A DNA stretch of 64,000 nt from Dactylis glomerata (lineage: Eukaryota; Streptophyta; Magnoliopsida; Poales; Poaceae), in contig QXEO01001123.1 in assembly GCA_007115705.1 (NCBI GenBank), positions 992,001 through 1,056,000 on the forward strand, in the 5' to 3' direction. The notes under the pieces were generated by a model. The model saw only the letters and a program-made list of their open reading frames with translations. It made no database searches and had not been told where the DNA came from. Both the position numbers and the translations under genes were made by a program. This document shows, in pieces, positions 12,339 through 23,122 of the stretch (the stretch's first letter is position 1; the number at the start of each line of letters is the position of its first letter).

Positions 12339-13445
12339 TTAGCCCCTGAGATTCTACCAGAATTGCAGATTCAGGTTGAATCTCTAATCTTTAAATCTTC
12401 GACTTGATCAATTTCTTCGACTTCTTCATATCTTCAAATCTTCGACTTAGTCTTTTCGACTTATTTTCATGATATTCTTTTGCAAGGGGTTTTGATGAAC
12501 AAGCCTAACAACTCTGACGGATCAAGAGGTCAGTTAACTGCCGGAACAGATACTTGTCACCTACTTCAAATTCAATCCCCTTGGACTTGAATTCGGGATA
12601 CCGGTCAAACCCACTCTTTTGCCGCATTTAGGACTTACAAAGAATGAATCCCAGTGGTTCTCAGGGTACCCAGTGCGTCCACCAGGATTTTCTTCGCGTC
12701 GTAGACACGGATACATACCAGCAGAGCGCATCCATGTGCGTATACCAGGCCACACAGGACGGATCCCGGGGTCTTACCTTCGTGACAAGTCACGGCATTC
12801 GAGTCGTGTTGCGATAACATAACTCGAGAATTTCATGTCGCAGTCAAATTTTGACTGAAAATATTCGGGTTTCTTCAACCATAAAACTCGCTCCCGATGG
12901 GAGTAACACTCCTATACTTCTCCAATCTCTAATGCTTAATCAATAAATATCGTCGGGTGCGCGCTCAGCGCTCCCGATGGGAGTAGCCCCCGAGGCTATA
13001 GTCGAAATAAGAGTTTTTCGAGTATAGGCTCAAGAGATAATGTAGCTCGTCATACTTCAACTCGAAACACTTCAACTCCAAAGTTCTTCAATTCGAGATA
13101 CTTTCAAGAATACCTTGTCGTCGAGTTCGAATTCACCTCTTCAATGAAGAACTCCATTCGATATGTTTGAAAATACCAGCCCCCAAGGCTATAACCAAAA
13201 ATCCTTCATATATGATCTTTTTTGTAAGCTCGGCATTTGTCGGCGCCATCCTTTTACCTTTATATATATATTCAATGACATCAATGAAGACGTGGCTCTT
13301 CATTAGTGTAAACCGTTTTATGGGTAGTACTGTAACTTTTCGCGATTTTTTGACCGTTAGTAGGCTGCACGATTTTTGACCGTTAGTGGGCTGGCGTTTC
13401 CGATCTTTTCGCCACGTCTCAGCCCACGATCCTTCTCCCAGAAGG
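12339..13445. mobile_element. Element E, non-coding stretch with antisense promoter region
   Basis: 1.1 kb between the LTR and the TATA box of the antisense gene. It is rich in TCGA-containing words (CTTCGACTT and variants), typical of this element. No coding region is evident. The part next to the LTR should hold the minus-strand polypurine tract; only a weak purine run (AGGGGCTAA on the minus strand) is visible. Confidence 0.65.
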
Positions 13446-13454
13446 TATATAAAT
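13446..13454 (+). promoter_or_regulatory. TATA box of the antisense gene in E
   Basis: TATATAAAT lies 113 bp before the first ATG at 13567, a normal plant promoter distance, followed by a pyrimidine-rich leader. It points away from the LTR promoter that would drive gag, so the gene has its own promoter inside the element. Confidence 0.6.
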
Positions 13455-13566
13455 GACGTAGTGGGGAATCGTACTGTTTACCAGCTCGTTCCCTCCGCCG
13501 CCTCCATTGCCGATCTCCTCTGCCTCTTCCTCTCTTGCGGAGCCCCCAAGCGCACTGTCGTGCTGA

Positions 13567-16251
13567 ATGCGCGTGAAGCATCTGGCCACCAAGAGCGATA
13601 TGGCCAAGCCCTCTGCCACCAACTGGGTTCGCTCCACCATCACCAAGAAGGAGGTGGAGAAGGCCACGGCGGACAGCCTCATCGCTACTGAAGATTCCAT
13701 CAAATTTCCCAGTACCGAACGGATCCCGAAGCCCCCGAGCGGTTACCGGGTAATGTTCCTTGCTTTCCTCCTCCGCAGTTTGTCCCTTCCTGCCCACGAG
13801 TTTCTTCGTGGGCTTCTATTTGTTTACGGTGTGCAGCTCCATCAGCTCACACCAAATTCACTTTTGCATATTGCTTGCTTCGTGACTCTTTGCGAGTCAT
13901 TTTTGGGCATTGAGCCCCACTTCCTTCTTTGGAGATCAATCTTTCAACTCCGCCCCAATGTTTCTTTGGCTAGGAAACCCGAATTGGGTGGAGCCGTCGT
14001 TTCTGTGCGCCCTGAGGCGCAATACTTTGAATTTTCCATGGCCGCGTCTGTCCAGGGATGGAGGACAAAGTGGTTCTATATCAAGGACCGCAAATCCTCT
14101 CCTGGAGACGAATTTGGCCTGCCTCCTTTCGATGCTTCCCAAGAGATAAAGAAATTGACATCATGGGATGCACTCCCCTCAGATGCGGAAGCACAAGAAA
14201 TTCTTCCTCTTCTTTCCCGTATCAAATCTTTAAAAGGAGGTCAAGGGGGGCTCTATCGGGTATGCAACTCATGGCGTTCTTTATTCAACGTCGAGTTCAA
14301 CCCCTACAGCACCGCCTTTCCAAACTTTGGAGTTTCTCTGGCTTGGAGGATCCTACTCGCATATCTGAAGACCTGATGTCGAAAGAAGATGTCGACAAGC
14401 GAGTCCGGAATCTCACCAAGCTCACAAAGGAACATGCAGTTGCGGATTTAGCCGCTGATTTTTTCGACTCTGTGCACCCTCTTCCTGAGGTATGTATTTT
14501 TACGTCCACTTTTTCTCAAACTTTTGCTTGTCTCGACTTGCATCATTATTTGACTTTGCACTCTGCTTACTTATTTATATACAGGGTCACCAATTTCTTG
14601 TTTCGCGTCCTCCTCTTCCAGAGGAAGGGCCCCTTCCGGCTGATCTAGCTTCTCCTGCATCTGAAGCCCCCGAGGCTGACGAAAGTCAGGACGGAGATGA
14701 TGTCGAAGATTCAGAAGAGGAAACCAGCTCATCGACATCGACTCCTCCTGTACTTGCTGAAGATGTTGGTGTCGACAAGAAAAGGAAACGTGTCGACGAA
14801 ATTGCTTCATCGAGTTCTGCAGCGGCTGGAAAAACCCCCGCTCGTGCAGAAGATATGGAGTACTTCGACATGCTTGCATCGTAAGTGTTGTAGTCGAACT
14901 TTTCAATTGCCTTGTTCTTGCCTTGTTTCCTTAACTTATACCTTCTATGTAGTGATGACGAAGAGCCACCAACAGATGCTAAGGCTGTTCCACCACCTTC
15001 TCCTGTGACGATTGATGAGCCTGTCGAACCAGATGTTGCGCCGAGGGCCACTAGGTCCGGCGTGAGGAAGGTTCCTCAAACTCGACAGTCGAAACGCTCA
15101 AAGAAGGCCAAAGAAGCCGAAGTTTCTCTGGAAGCTCACGCATCTACTGTTTCTTCTGATGATGTAAGTAATTCTTCTTTCCCTTCTTTCCTTTCATGCA
15201 CTTCTACTCTTACACACTTCTTTTATCAGGCCTTGGTGAAGAGATTTATCGCCCTGGGCACGGAGTGTGCGGGGTACCTAAAGGTTGCGAAAGCTTCCGA
15301 AGGTACAATTTTAATGTCCAATCACCACTTGTCTTCTGCACTTCATCCTTTGTTATCTATCTGATTCTCTGTCGACTTCCTATGCAGCTGCTTTAGCAGC
15401 CGCCAATGCTCGAATTGCTTCGCTGGAGGCAGAGCTCAAAGCTTCGCAAAAAGCTTATGACGTTGCGACCGCTGCTAAGGCCGTTGCTGAGAAGTCGCAG
15501 AAATCTGCGCTTGCCAAGGCGAAGAAAGCGGAAAAGGCTTTAGCTGATGCCAACAAGGAGAATGCTCAGCGGGAGCAGGCCGTGGCAGAGCATCTCCACA
15601 CCATGTCTACTGCTGCCGAAAGTAAGTTCTTCGACTTGTCTTCTGTCTTCATCCCCTGTTTCACTGGTGTATTTATTGACACTTGTATCTTCTTTTCTTT
15701 TCTGTTGCTTAGAATTCACAGGGGTATCTCCGTCGTCCCTGCAAACTGACGATGATCCTCTTATGGATGCGGCTAACCTACTCGAAGAAAACTGGATATC
15801 TATCCAGGAAACTTTTGAGTTGGCTGGCCGCGTTCTGTCATAGCTGTTTGCCGGGTTGTGGCCGAAGAAAAGGATGGCAATCCCGAAGGACAACCTGACT
15901 GAACTCGCCAAATCTTTTGACAGCGATGAAGACCCCACTCTCCGGCTGAAAGGGCTGTCCATTAAGCGCAGCGCCGAGGGTGCTATTGCACTTTCCCTTG
16001 CGCACGGTACGGACTTCGACTGGGAGAAGGTTAGCTCCCCTCATGGCCACACCCGTGACCAGATGAAGGTGTTTTTCGAGAAGGCGAAGAAGTTGGCACC
16101 TGCATTGTTGACAACGATTTCTCCTTCGGCAGCCTCTGCGGTGCCTGCTGCACCACCTCCAGCGGCGAAAGATCCGGTGCCACCGTCGACTTCTAGCGAG
16201 GAAGCTGCCGCGCCCCCTTCTACCACGGATCAGAATGCTGAGGTGGCGTAG
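13567..16251 (+). pseudogene. Six-exon antisense gene of element E (gypsy-type transposon domain), broken
   Basis: Exons read as 13567-14489, 14585-14880, 14953-15163, 15230-15302, 15388-15621 and 15713-16251. All five introns have GT-AG borders and all junctions keep frame, which strongly supports real splicing. Exon 1 carries the conserved plant domain named putative gypsy-type transposon (GYRVMFLAFLLRSLSLP, HQLTPNSLLHIACF, MAASVQGWRTKWFYIKD, MAFFIQRRVQPLQHRLSKLW). Exons 2-3 are acidic and Ser/Lys-rich, exon 5 is an Ala/Lys coiled coil, and the end is Pro/Ala-rich. Two lesions are seen: a one-base frame change near the G6 run at about 14247-14252, and an in-frame TAG at 15841-15843. The intact product would be about 758 residues. 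Its function is unknown; related antisense frames occur in Tat-lineage elements such as maize Grande. Confidence 0.8.
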
Positions 16252-16431
16252 ACTCAGCTTCTTTGTAGCTTTTTAGTTTTCTCCTTTTGAATGTAAAGTG
16301 CAACCCGAGAACTTTAGCCATAGGGTTGTACTCTTATGTAAATATATCCTCTTCGTATGAAGTTTTATGTTGCCTCTCTGAAATTGTTTCTCTTTTCTTT
16401 TCTTTTGTAGTCGATACATGTTCCTGATCCT

Positions 16432-17342
16432 TTGACTCATGGTTCTGCTCCTTCCTCTGCCCGTGGATTCGATCCTCAGATTTCGTCGACTCCTAGTCGA
16501 TGCAATCAATGCGCAGAATATTCTTCGAGGATATCGGACCTTGAAACTCGCCTATCCTTGGCCAAACGCCAAGCACAGATGGCTATTAAAAAGGCTAGCC
16601 AGGCCAGTGGCTATATGAAGAAAATCTCTTCCCTTGAAGACAAGGTCTCCGGCTTAATGGCGAAGGTTGTTCATAATGAAGAGTGCGAGTCCTTTATTCT
16701 TGGTATTGTCGAGTCTGCTTGCGAGCTGTTGCGATGTGGGTTTTCTTTCGACTCCTTCTTTCATTGTTTGTGCGCCGCTGCTCCTGTGACCTCTTTGCCA
16801 CTGTAGGTACTTGTTTGGATTTTGCTGCTGAAGAACGTCGAGTTGCTGAGCGAAATACTGCTTTGGAGAGAATGTCGATTGGCTGCGAGACTTTGTGGTC
16901 TGATCCTCGATGCCGGAGCGCCATTGTATTGCTTCAAGACCGTGCTCAGCATATTGGCGAATCAGTTGATGGTTGCCGACGAGCTCTCACAACTATGCAC
17001 TCCGTCATGCTTCCTCGTAATCCTTTACCTGCAACTTTCCCTCTTCTTCTTGATACTTTCAGATCAAGTCATCGTATTCATAGGCTGATAGAGCTGAACT
17101 TAGTGGCAGGTGCCAATTTTGCTCTCGGGTGGATACGCAAGTGGCACCCGAGGTTGAATTATAGCACTATGTCCCTAAGTTTGGCTCCAGGTGGAGCTAG
17201 CCTTCGTGTACATATGGAGAACACGTTGCAGCCTGCTCGGAGACTCGTGGCTAGGCTTCTGGAAGCGGATGCTGTGTTTTTTCGCGAGTACCATTATTTG
17301 GACCCTTTATGCGTAGATGATTCTGACAACCCATTGTTGTAA
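16432..17342 (+). pseudogene. Second antisense frame of element E (coiled-coil protein)
   Basis: Downstream of the first antisense gene, two open stretches lie in different frames. 16432-16740 encodes a Cys-containing start followed by helical, heptad-like sequence (YSSRISDLETRLSLAKRQAQ; KKISSLEDKVSGLM). 16810-17342 continues with AEERRVAERNTALERM and a region rich in Arg and His that ends at TAA 17340-17342. A splice between about 16737 and 16809 (acceptor CCACTGTAG) could join them, but I could not fix the donor. It may be a second gene, or 3' exons of the first reached by read-through. No known domain recognised. Confidence 0.5.
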
Positions 17343-17629
17343 TGTTTTGTGTATATGGAACGCGAGAGTATCTTATTTTGCGACTATTGTGTCGAAAAGT
17401 TTATTCTCAAAGCGTTATTGTGTAAGTCGTGCGTTTGCCGCATTTTCCCTTTGGAAAGATTCGTAAACTCGAATATGAGGAACGATTTATCTTTATTTAT
17501 ACTTGTAATATGAGATACATGGGGTGACCCAAGAGATCCGGCCGATGGCCTGTGTTCTGGATCTAGAGGGCATTGCCCCTGGTATAACTCGTGGCTCTTA
17601 TAGCCTTTGTGTCCTTCTCTTCTCTATGT
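17343..17629. mobile_element. Element E, spacer between converging genes
   Basis: Nearly 290 bases between the end of the plus-strand antisense gene and the end of the minus-strand gag-protease frame, so the two transcription units converge here. It is AT-rich near 17480-17520. I see no coding region. Confidence 0.5.
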
Positions 17630-20600
17630 TTACGACATTGCAGTTTTCCCTTCTTCTCCTGAGCCTTTGCCTTCTCCTGATGCTCCTACTCGTGGTTTCT
17701 TCGCTTTGGGCTCCGCGACGCATCCTTCGAGTAGCTTGACGCCTTCTGCAGTCGCGCTTTTTGCCTTTTCTGCATGGTTGGCTATTATGCCAAAATTTTG
17801 TGCCATCTTGTGGAATTCTCTGTCGCAGAGATCTGAAACTTCAAAACTTCCTTTCACTATAATGATTCCTTTTGGTCCTGGCATTTTGAGTACCAAATAT
17901 GTGTAGTGAGGCACTGCCATGAATCGCGAAAACGCGGGTCGTCCGAGGATCGCGTGATATTGCGATGGCCAGTCCATGACTTCGAAGTCTAGCTTTTCTC
18001 TTCTATAGTTTTGTCGGTTGCCGAAGCAAACATTGAGTGCTATTCGACCCAGCGGGTAATTGGCACTTCCTGGTACGATTCCATGGAAGGAACAATCTGT
18101 TGGCTTCAGGAACTCTAGTGATATATGCATTGCTCGAAGTGTTTTCGCGTATATCAAGTTAATTCCACTCCCTGCATCCATGAATATTCTGTCGACATCG
18201 TACGCGCCGATTTGAGCTTTGAGTACCAAAGGCGCGTTTCCCGGCCGAGGTACTGTTATAGGGTGATCTTCTCTGTTGAACTCTATTGGTTGCTCTGACC
18301 AATGCAGATATTCTGTTGTAGCTGGAGGCGACAGGACTGCTAGATTGACTTGTCGAGTTATACTCTTTTCTTCTTTGTTCAACTTGGGCACGGGTTGTAT
18401 CATTGTTGTGATGTGTCCTTTTGATGGGACGTACCCTTCGTCGTCGTCGTCGTGTCCCTTGTTTTGCTGGTCTTGTCCCTGAGGAACTCCGTTGTTTCCT
18501 TGCTGGCTTGTCGGGGGATTGTTACTTCCTTCGAATCCTTGTCGCCTTGCTTCGGTTTGTTTGTTTATTGCTGCTTCTTGTAGTTTTAGGAATGTCGTGC
18601 AGTCTTTCATTGCATGCCTTGATACTCGCTTCCCGTCGACGAACGCTGAATGTATATGACAAGGCCCATTGAGCATCTCTTCTGGTGATGGGTTGTACTC
18701 TCTGGATTCTCTTGGTGGGAACTTCTTATAGTCCTCTTTTCCATAGCTTCAATATCCCGAGCTTCTGCGATCGTTTCCTTGATAACTATTGTCTTTGTAT
18801 CCTGCGGCGACTTGGCTATGAGAGTCGTAGGTATCGTAGTTTCGGGACCGTCTCCTTCGACTTCCATATCTATTTCTTCTGTCGTCCTCTGGAGATCATG
18901 TCCGTTTGTTGTTGCACGCATCTTCTCCATCTGCAAATCTGTTTGCTGTGTCCATGAGGTCTGACACTGTTTTCGGCTTGATTCTGCCCATCTCTTCGAC
19001 TAGGTCTCTTCGCCTTAATCCAATGATGAATGCATCTATTGCTCTTTCGTCTGAAACTTCGACTGCTGAATTTTTGATGAGGCTCCATCTTTGGATGTAT
19101 GCCCGCAGTGTTTCGTCGCGTTGCTGTACGCACGCTTTGACTTCTTCTATTGATGCTGGCCGTTTGTATGTCGACCTAAAATTGCTTGTAAATTGCTTTG
19201 TGAGGTCTTCCCAGCTTCCAATGGATTCTTTCTCTAGTTTGCTCAACCATGACCTTGTTGCGCCGGTGAGGTGTAGTTGCAAACTTTGCATTGCTGTTTC
19301 TTTGGTTCCTCCTAGTATTTGAACTGCTTGCAGGTAATCAGCGAGCCATGATTGTGGTTCCTGTGATCCGTCGTATTTTTGCTGATCATGAGGTAGCTTA
19401 AATCCCTTAGGAACTGGAGTGGTGCGAACCCTGCGGGTAAAGCACGATGCTCCCATCTCTTTTTCGTCGTCTTCATAGTCGCGCCTTTCGTTTGGGGATC
19501 GCGATCTTCGAGTTCCACCATGCTGTTTTGGTGACGGTGATCGAGATCGATGTTTGCTGCTTCTATGTCGAGGACTGTTGTGACGGCGAGGTGACCTTGC
19601 TTTGTGCGCTTCCTTGTGGTGATGTGCTTCTTCTCCTTTTGCTGATAGCTTGTGGCCCACCATGTTGAGTCCGTTCAGTGCTGCTCTATGCATGTGTTCT
19701 CTAGGATCTCCTGGACTTGGTCGAGTTGTAAGTAGGTATGCTTGTGCTGCCACTAGTGCTGCTTCAGGAGTTTTTGGTAGGATGTTTCCCTGCTCGTCGA
19801 CCGATAGGAAGGACGAGTCGAGGTTTTTGGAAATACTTTGCCTGTCAGAATACTCGAGGTTATCGTACCTTGAACCGTGTCGACGATTTTTCCTTGCGTT
19901 GCTGTGTGATGCGTCGCTCCGTGCTTTTTGAGCAGCCTCGCTAGCTGCAATGGCTGAATCTTTTCTTCTTTGTATTTCTGCTTTCTCCTTTGCTAATTGC
20001 TTGGCCTGCTGCCTTAGGGCGTAGTGATACCCCAAAAGCATGTGTTTGCTGGAATTTGATGGTATTGGCGTGCCATGTTCTACGGCTCCTTTTATTATTT
20101 TCCACTCGTCGACTGATAGTCGAATTTTTTCCCTGGCTGCGAGGGATTCCACTGTTTGACCTTCTGCTAGGTGATTTGCTCCTCTGTCGATATTTGCTGG
20201 GTTTATCACTGGGTTGTTATTTTCGTCGAATTCCTCTGAGTTGTCTCCCACAATGGCGAGCACCTGGCACTGTTTACCAGTGTTGTTATTGAAGCTTGAG
20301 AAGATCGAGTCGTCATCTTCAGAAAGCTCTAAACCTGTTTTCCATGTGTTTATTGATTTATCTGAGATATCGTCGATACAGATCACGAGATCGTTGAGTT
20401 GGACTTCTGCGTTGAAGTTATCCTTCGCGTTGTTGTCTTCTGCGACTTTTCCTTTTTGTACTTCTTCTAGGCTGACCGGCGAGTTTACCTCGCTGGAGGA
20501 GCCGTCGGAATACTTCATTATTTCTGTTGCTTCAGGCTCTCTTGCCGATGGATCTTGTTTCGTCGGGTCCAAAAGACGGGACGAACCCGACGGCCCGATG

Positions 20601-20695
20601 AGGATGCTCAGACTTCCGATGGTTAGTTCCACCTCTTGACTTCCGTCGACTTCTGAACTGCTGTTGGCTAAAAGCGAAAAAGCCGTCGAATTCAT
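17630..20695 (-). pseudogene. gag-protease of element E with two in-frame TGA stops
   Basis: The probable start is ATG at 20695-20693, 38 bp inside the LTR. Gag comes first, with an acidic N-terminus, Ala/Lys coiled coil, Arg/Ser-rich stretch, and the retrotransposon gag core (RSWLSKLEKESIGSWEDLTK, RRDETLRAYIQRW-like), then an Arg-rich nucleic-acid-binding tail. The protease follows (residues IFMDAGSGINLIY; ILGRPAFSRFM). TGA at 18898-18896 and at 18751-18749 interrupt one continuous frame; the first fits a CGA to TGA change at a methylated CpG. The frame ends at 17630 without reverse transcriptase. No zinc knuckle was seen. Length with stops is 1,022 codons. Confidence 0.85.
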
Positions 20696-20732
20696 GATCC
20701 CAACGCCCAAAGTCCCCACGGTGGGCGCCAAT
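20696..20732 (-). other. Candidate primer binding site region of element E
   Basis: Directly inside the LTR, the minus strand reads TTGGCGCCCACCGTGGGGAC, the position and style of primer sites in Tat-type grass elements. I did not assign the tRNA. Confidence 0.6.
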
Positions 20733-21067
20733 TGACGAGGGTTAACTCGACAAATGTCCTAGATAAAGGACTTAGGATCGGGGAGATAGGGCGTCGGATA
20801 AACTCGAAGGTAAAGTTAGTCGAAATAGGTGTGTATCGAAAGTAAACTTGGGTGTTCAACCTGGCTTGCTTTCAATCTGCCCTACACCGTCCCCTCCTGG
20901 CCCCTATATATAGGTGGCCAGGTCTCGAGGATCGGGTAGGGTCCGATACAGATTACAAATATCGACATACGGTAATAACTCGTATTCGACTATCATTACA
21001 ATTGGGCCTAGCACAACGGGCCTCAGGGGTACTCAACTAACGGGCTCTATTAACTATACCCTTGTCA
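20733..21067 (-). repeat. LTR of element E (5' LTR in element sense)
   Basis: 335 bp, nearly identical to 12004-12338, with the same palindromic TATA CTATATATAG at about 20903-20912. CCGGT follows at 21068-21072. In element sense this copy drives gag. Confidence 0.93.
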
Positions 21068-21072
21068 CCGGT

Positions 21073-21564
21073 CCTATTTCCATCATATTGCTATCACCTG
21101 TTTACTTTACTCGCACTGTTTATTTTACTCGCATATTATTATCACTTTCCACTCGATACGCTCATACCCTTTGTTTCAAGCAAACCGGTGAGATTGACAA
21201 CCTCATCGCAAGTTGGGAACAAAGTATTTGGTTGTGTTGTGTGCAGGTTCCGCATTGCAGCTAGCAAGCAAAGCTTGGATGAGGCGCTCTATAAATTGTC
21301 TGAAGTCGTCGCAAGCTAGCAAGCATCACCTTCAGTCGTATTGTCTGCTCTTCTCCTGATTGATATACCTTGGTTCTTAACTGAGGGAAAATTTGCTGCT
21401 ATATTCATCAAAACCTTCTCTTGGGGTTTTCCAACTGGCCGGTCATTTAATTTCATACACCATCGACTCGGCCCCATCAAGTTTTCTGGCGCCGTTGCCG
21501 GGGACGAAACTCCTACATCAACTATATTTCCCCCCGTCAACTTGGCACCATAAAACAGCAAGCA
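21073..21564 (+). repeat. 3' LTR of element D, right part
   Basis: The remaining 492 bp of the LTR interrupted at 12003. It includes the embedded primer-site sequence at 21487-21504 and ends AAGCA at 21564, followed by AGAGA. Confidence 0.9.
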
Positions 21565-21569
21565 AGAGA

Positions 21570-21993
21570 CACCACTAGTGAACTGTGGACCCCAGTCCAA
21601 TTTCCTTTATATAGCTTTACCATTTTACTTTACTCGCACTGTTTACTTTACTTGTATTACTATTATCCTTTTACCACTCGATATGCTTATTCCTTTGTTT
21701 ACAGGAAACCGGTGAGATTGACAACCTCATCGTAAGTTGGGAGCAAAGTATTTGTTTGTGTTGTGTACAGGTTTCACGTTGCTGCTAGGTGAAGACACAC
21801 CAACAAGCTGTCTGGCGTCATTGTCCGGAGTGTCACAAAGCTAGCAAGCATCACCTTCTTAAGTTTGGCTCTCTCCTACTGGATTGATTACCTTGGTTTC
21901 ATAACTGAGGAAAAACTTGCTGTTGTGCTCATCACACCTTCTCTTGGGGTTCCCAACTGGTCGGCCATTTACATCATCAACACCGCACCATCA
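21570..21993 (+). repeat. Solo LTR S1, right part
   Basis: It continues the LTR interrupted at 5333, starting CACCACTAGTG, and ends CCATCA at 21993. GCTAT at 21994-21998 is the second copy of its target duplication. Confidence 0.87.
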
Positions 21994-21998
21994 GCTAT

Positions 21999-22846
21999 CT
22001 TGGCCGAGTACATGCTAGTGACTCCAAGAGGGAGTATTTATGCTCGATAGTTGGGTTCATGCCTCTATTTAATCTGGGGGAGTGACAGATACCTCTAAGG
22101 TTTTAGATGTGTTGTTGCCACTAGGCAGGAAACAACATTCTTGTGTCCAAGGACATTTGCTTTGGTTACATTATGCACTTTGCTTAATGCAATTATCTGT
22201 TATTCGCAACTTAATACTCAAGGGGTACTCGGACGACTCCCCGCGAGTGGATTATTAGTCATAGATGCAGTTGGATTACGGTCTATGTATTTTGTCGTAA
22301 TGCCCAGAGTAAGCCTCATAGTGATCCTCGTGATGTATGTATGTTATCTTTACTCTATCAATTGCCCAACTGTAATTTGTTTACCCAGTATGCTTTTATT
22401 AGTCTTATGGAGAGACGCCACTAGTGAACTGTGGACCTCGGTCCAATTTTCTTTACATTTCTTTACCGTTTTACTTTACTCGCACTGTTTACTTTACTTG
22501 CATTACTATTATCCTTTTACCACTCGATACGCTCAATCCTTTGTTTATAGCAAACCGGTGAGATTGACAACCTCATCATAAGTTGGGAGCAAAGTACTTG
22601 TTTGTGTTGTGTGTAGGTTTCACGTTGTTGCTGGGGGAAGACACGCCAACAAGCAGTTTATCTGGCGCCCTTGTCTGGAGTGTCACGAAGCTAGCAAGCA
22701 TCACCTTCTTAAGTTTGGTTGTTTCTCTTACTGGTTCGATTTACCTTGGTTTCATAACTGAGGGAAGACTTGCTGCTATGCTCATCACACCTTCTCTTGG
22801 GGTTCCCAACTGGTCGGCCATCTATATCATCAACACCGCACCATCA
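21999..22846 (+). repeat. 5'-truncated Athila-like LTR, right fragment
   Basis: It continues the LTR fragment broken at 4158 (CTTGGCCGAGTA) and ends CCATCA at 22846. The following sequence is of a different kind (start of the fragment at 22847), so 22846/22847 is the right border of the whole left-hand nest. Confidence 0.8.
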
Positions 22847-23122
22847 GTGCCACCTAAATCGGGACAGAGAGAGAGTAGACGACTAGTTCGCGATGTTTGA
22901 GATGAAGACGGAGACCAAGGGCCACCTGGCCTACAAACGAGACCAAGTGGCGCGGTCCACCAAGCAGGCCGCGCCACCTAGGTCCGTTTGGGTCTCGGTG
23001 CCTGCCTCAGCCTCTCCTTCGACGCACGCCTTTATATATATTAGAAAAAACTATATTCCTAGGAGGACGGAATTTTACAAGACCTAGAGCGCCACCACCA
23101 TCGTGATCTTCGTTTTCGGGGG
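22847..23122 (+). repeat. Older host LTR X, first fragment
   Basis: It has LTR-like content (GC-rich leader, TTTATATATATT near 23030, leader region) and is interrupted at 23122 by element B. It is interpreted as one LTR continuing at 40413-40943 and 42185-42735, where it ends GGGTATCA. If the left nest was inserted in it, GTGCC should precede that nest left of the window. Confidence 0.6.

Larger units (their letters stand above)
12004..21067 (-). mobile_element. Element E: young Tat-type gypsy element with gag-protease and an antisense spliced gene, no polymerase
   Basis: 9,064 bp bounded by CCGGT at 11999-12003 and 21068-21072. The 335-bp LTRs (12004-12338, 20733-21067) have TG...CA ends and differ at only about two positions, so insertion is recent. 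In minus-strand order it holds LTR, candidate primer site, gag plus aspartic protease with stops, then a gene on the plus strand, then LTR. There is no room for, and no sign of, reverse transcriptase, RNase H or integrase. The antisense gene carries the domain catalogued as putative gypsy-type transposon (Transposase_28), known from Tat-lineage grass elements. It is non-autonomous and presumably mobilised in trans. Confidence 0.9.
5334..21564 (+). mobile_element. Element D: non-autonomous Athila-like LTR retrotransposon, split by element E
   Basis: Complete element with TSD AGAGA at 5329-5333 and 21565-21569. Without the inserted element E it is about 7.16 kb. It has LTRs of 1,738 and about 1,737 bp, a tRNA-Asp-type primer site at 7079-7096, one short broken frame at 7256-7792, a long non-coding stretch and a polypurine tract before 10759. 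No reverse transcriptase, protease or integrase can be seen, so it would depend on an autonomous Athila for movement. Its internal region matches A and B. Confidence 0.9.

Noticed and set aside
20696..20731. Upstream ATG of the gag frame of element E
   Set aside because: The extra codons overlap the primer binding site; the ATG at 20695 fits better.
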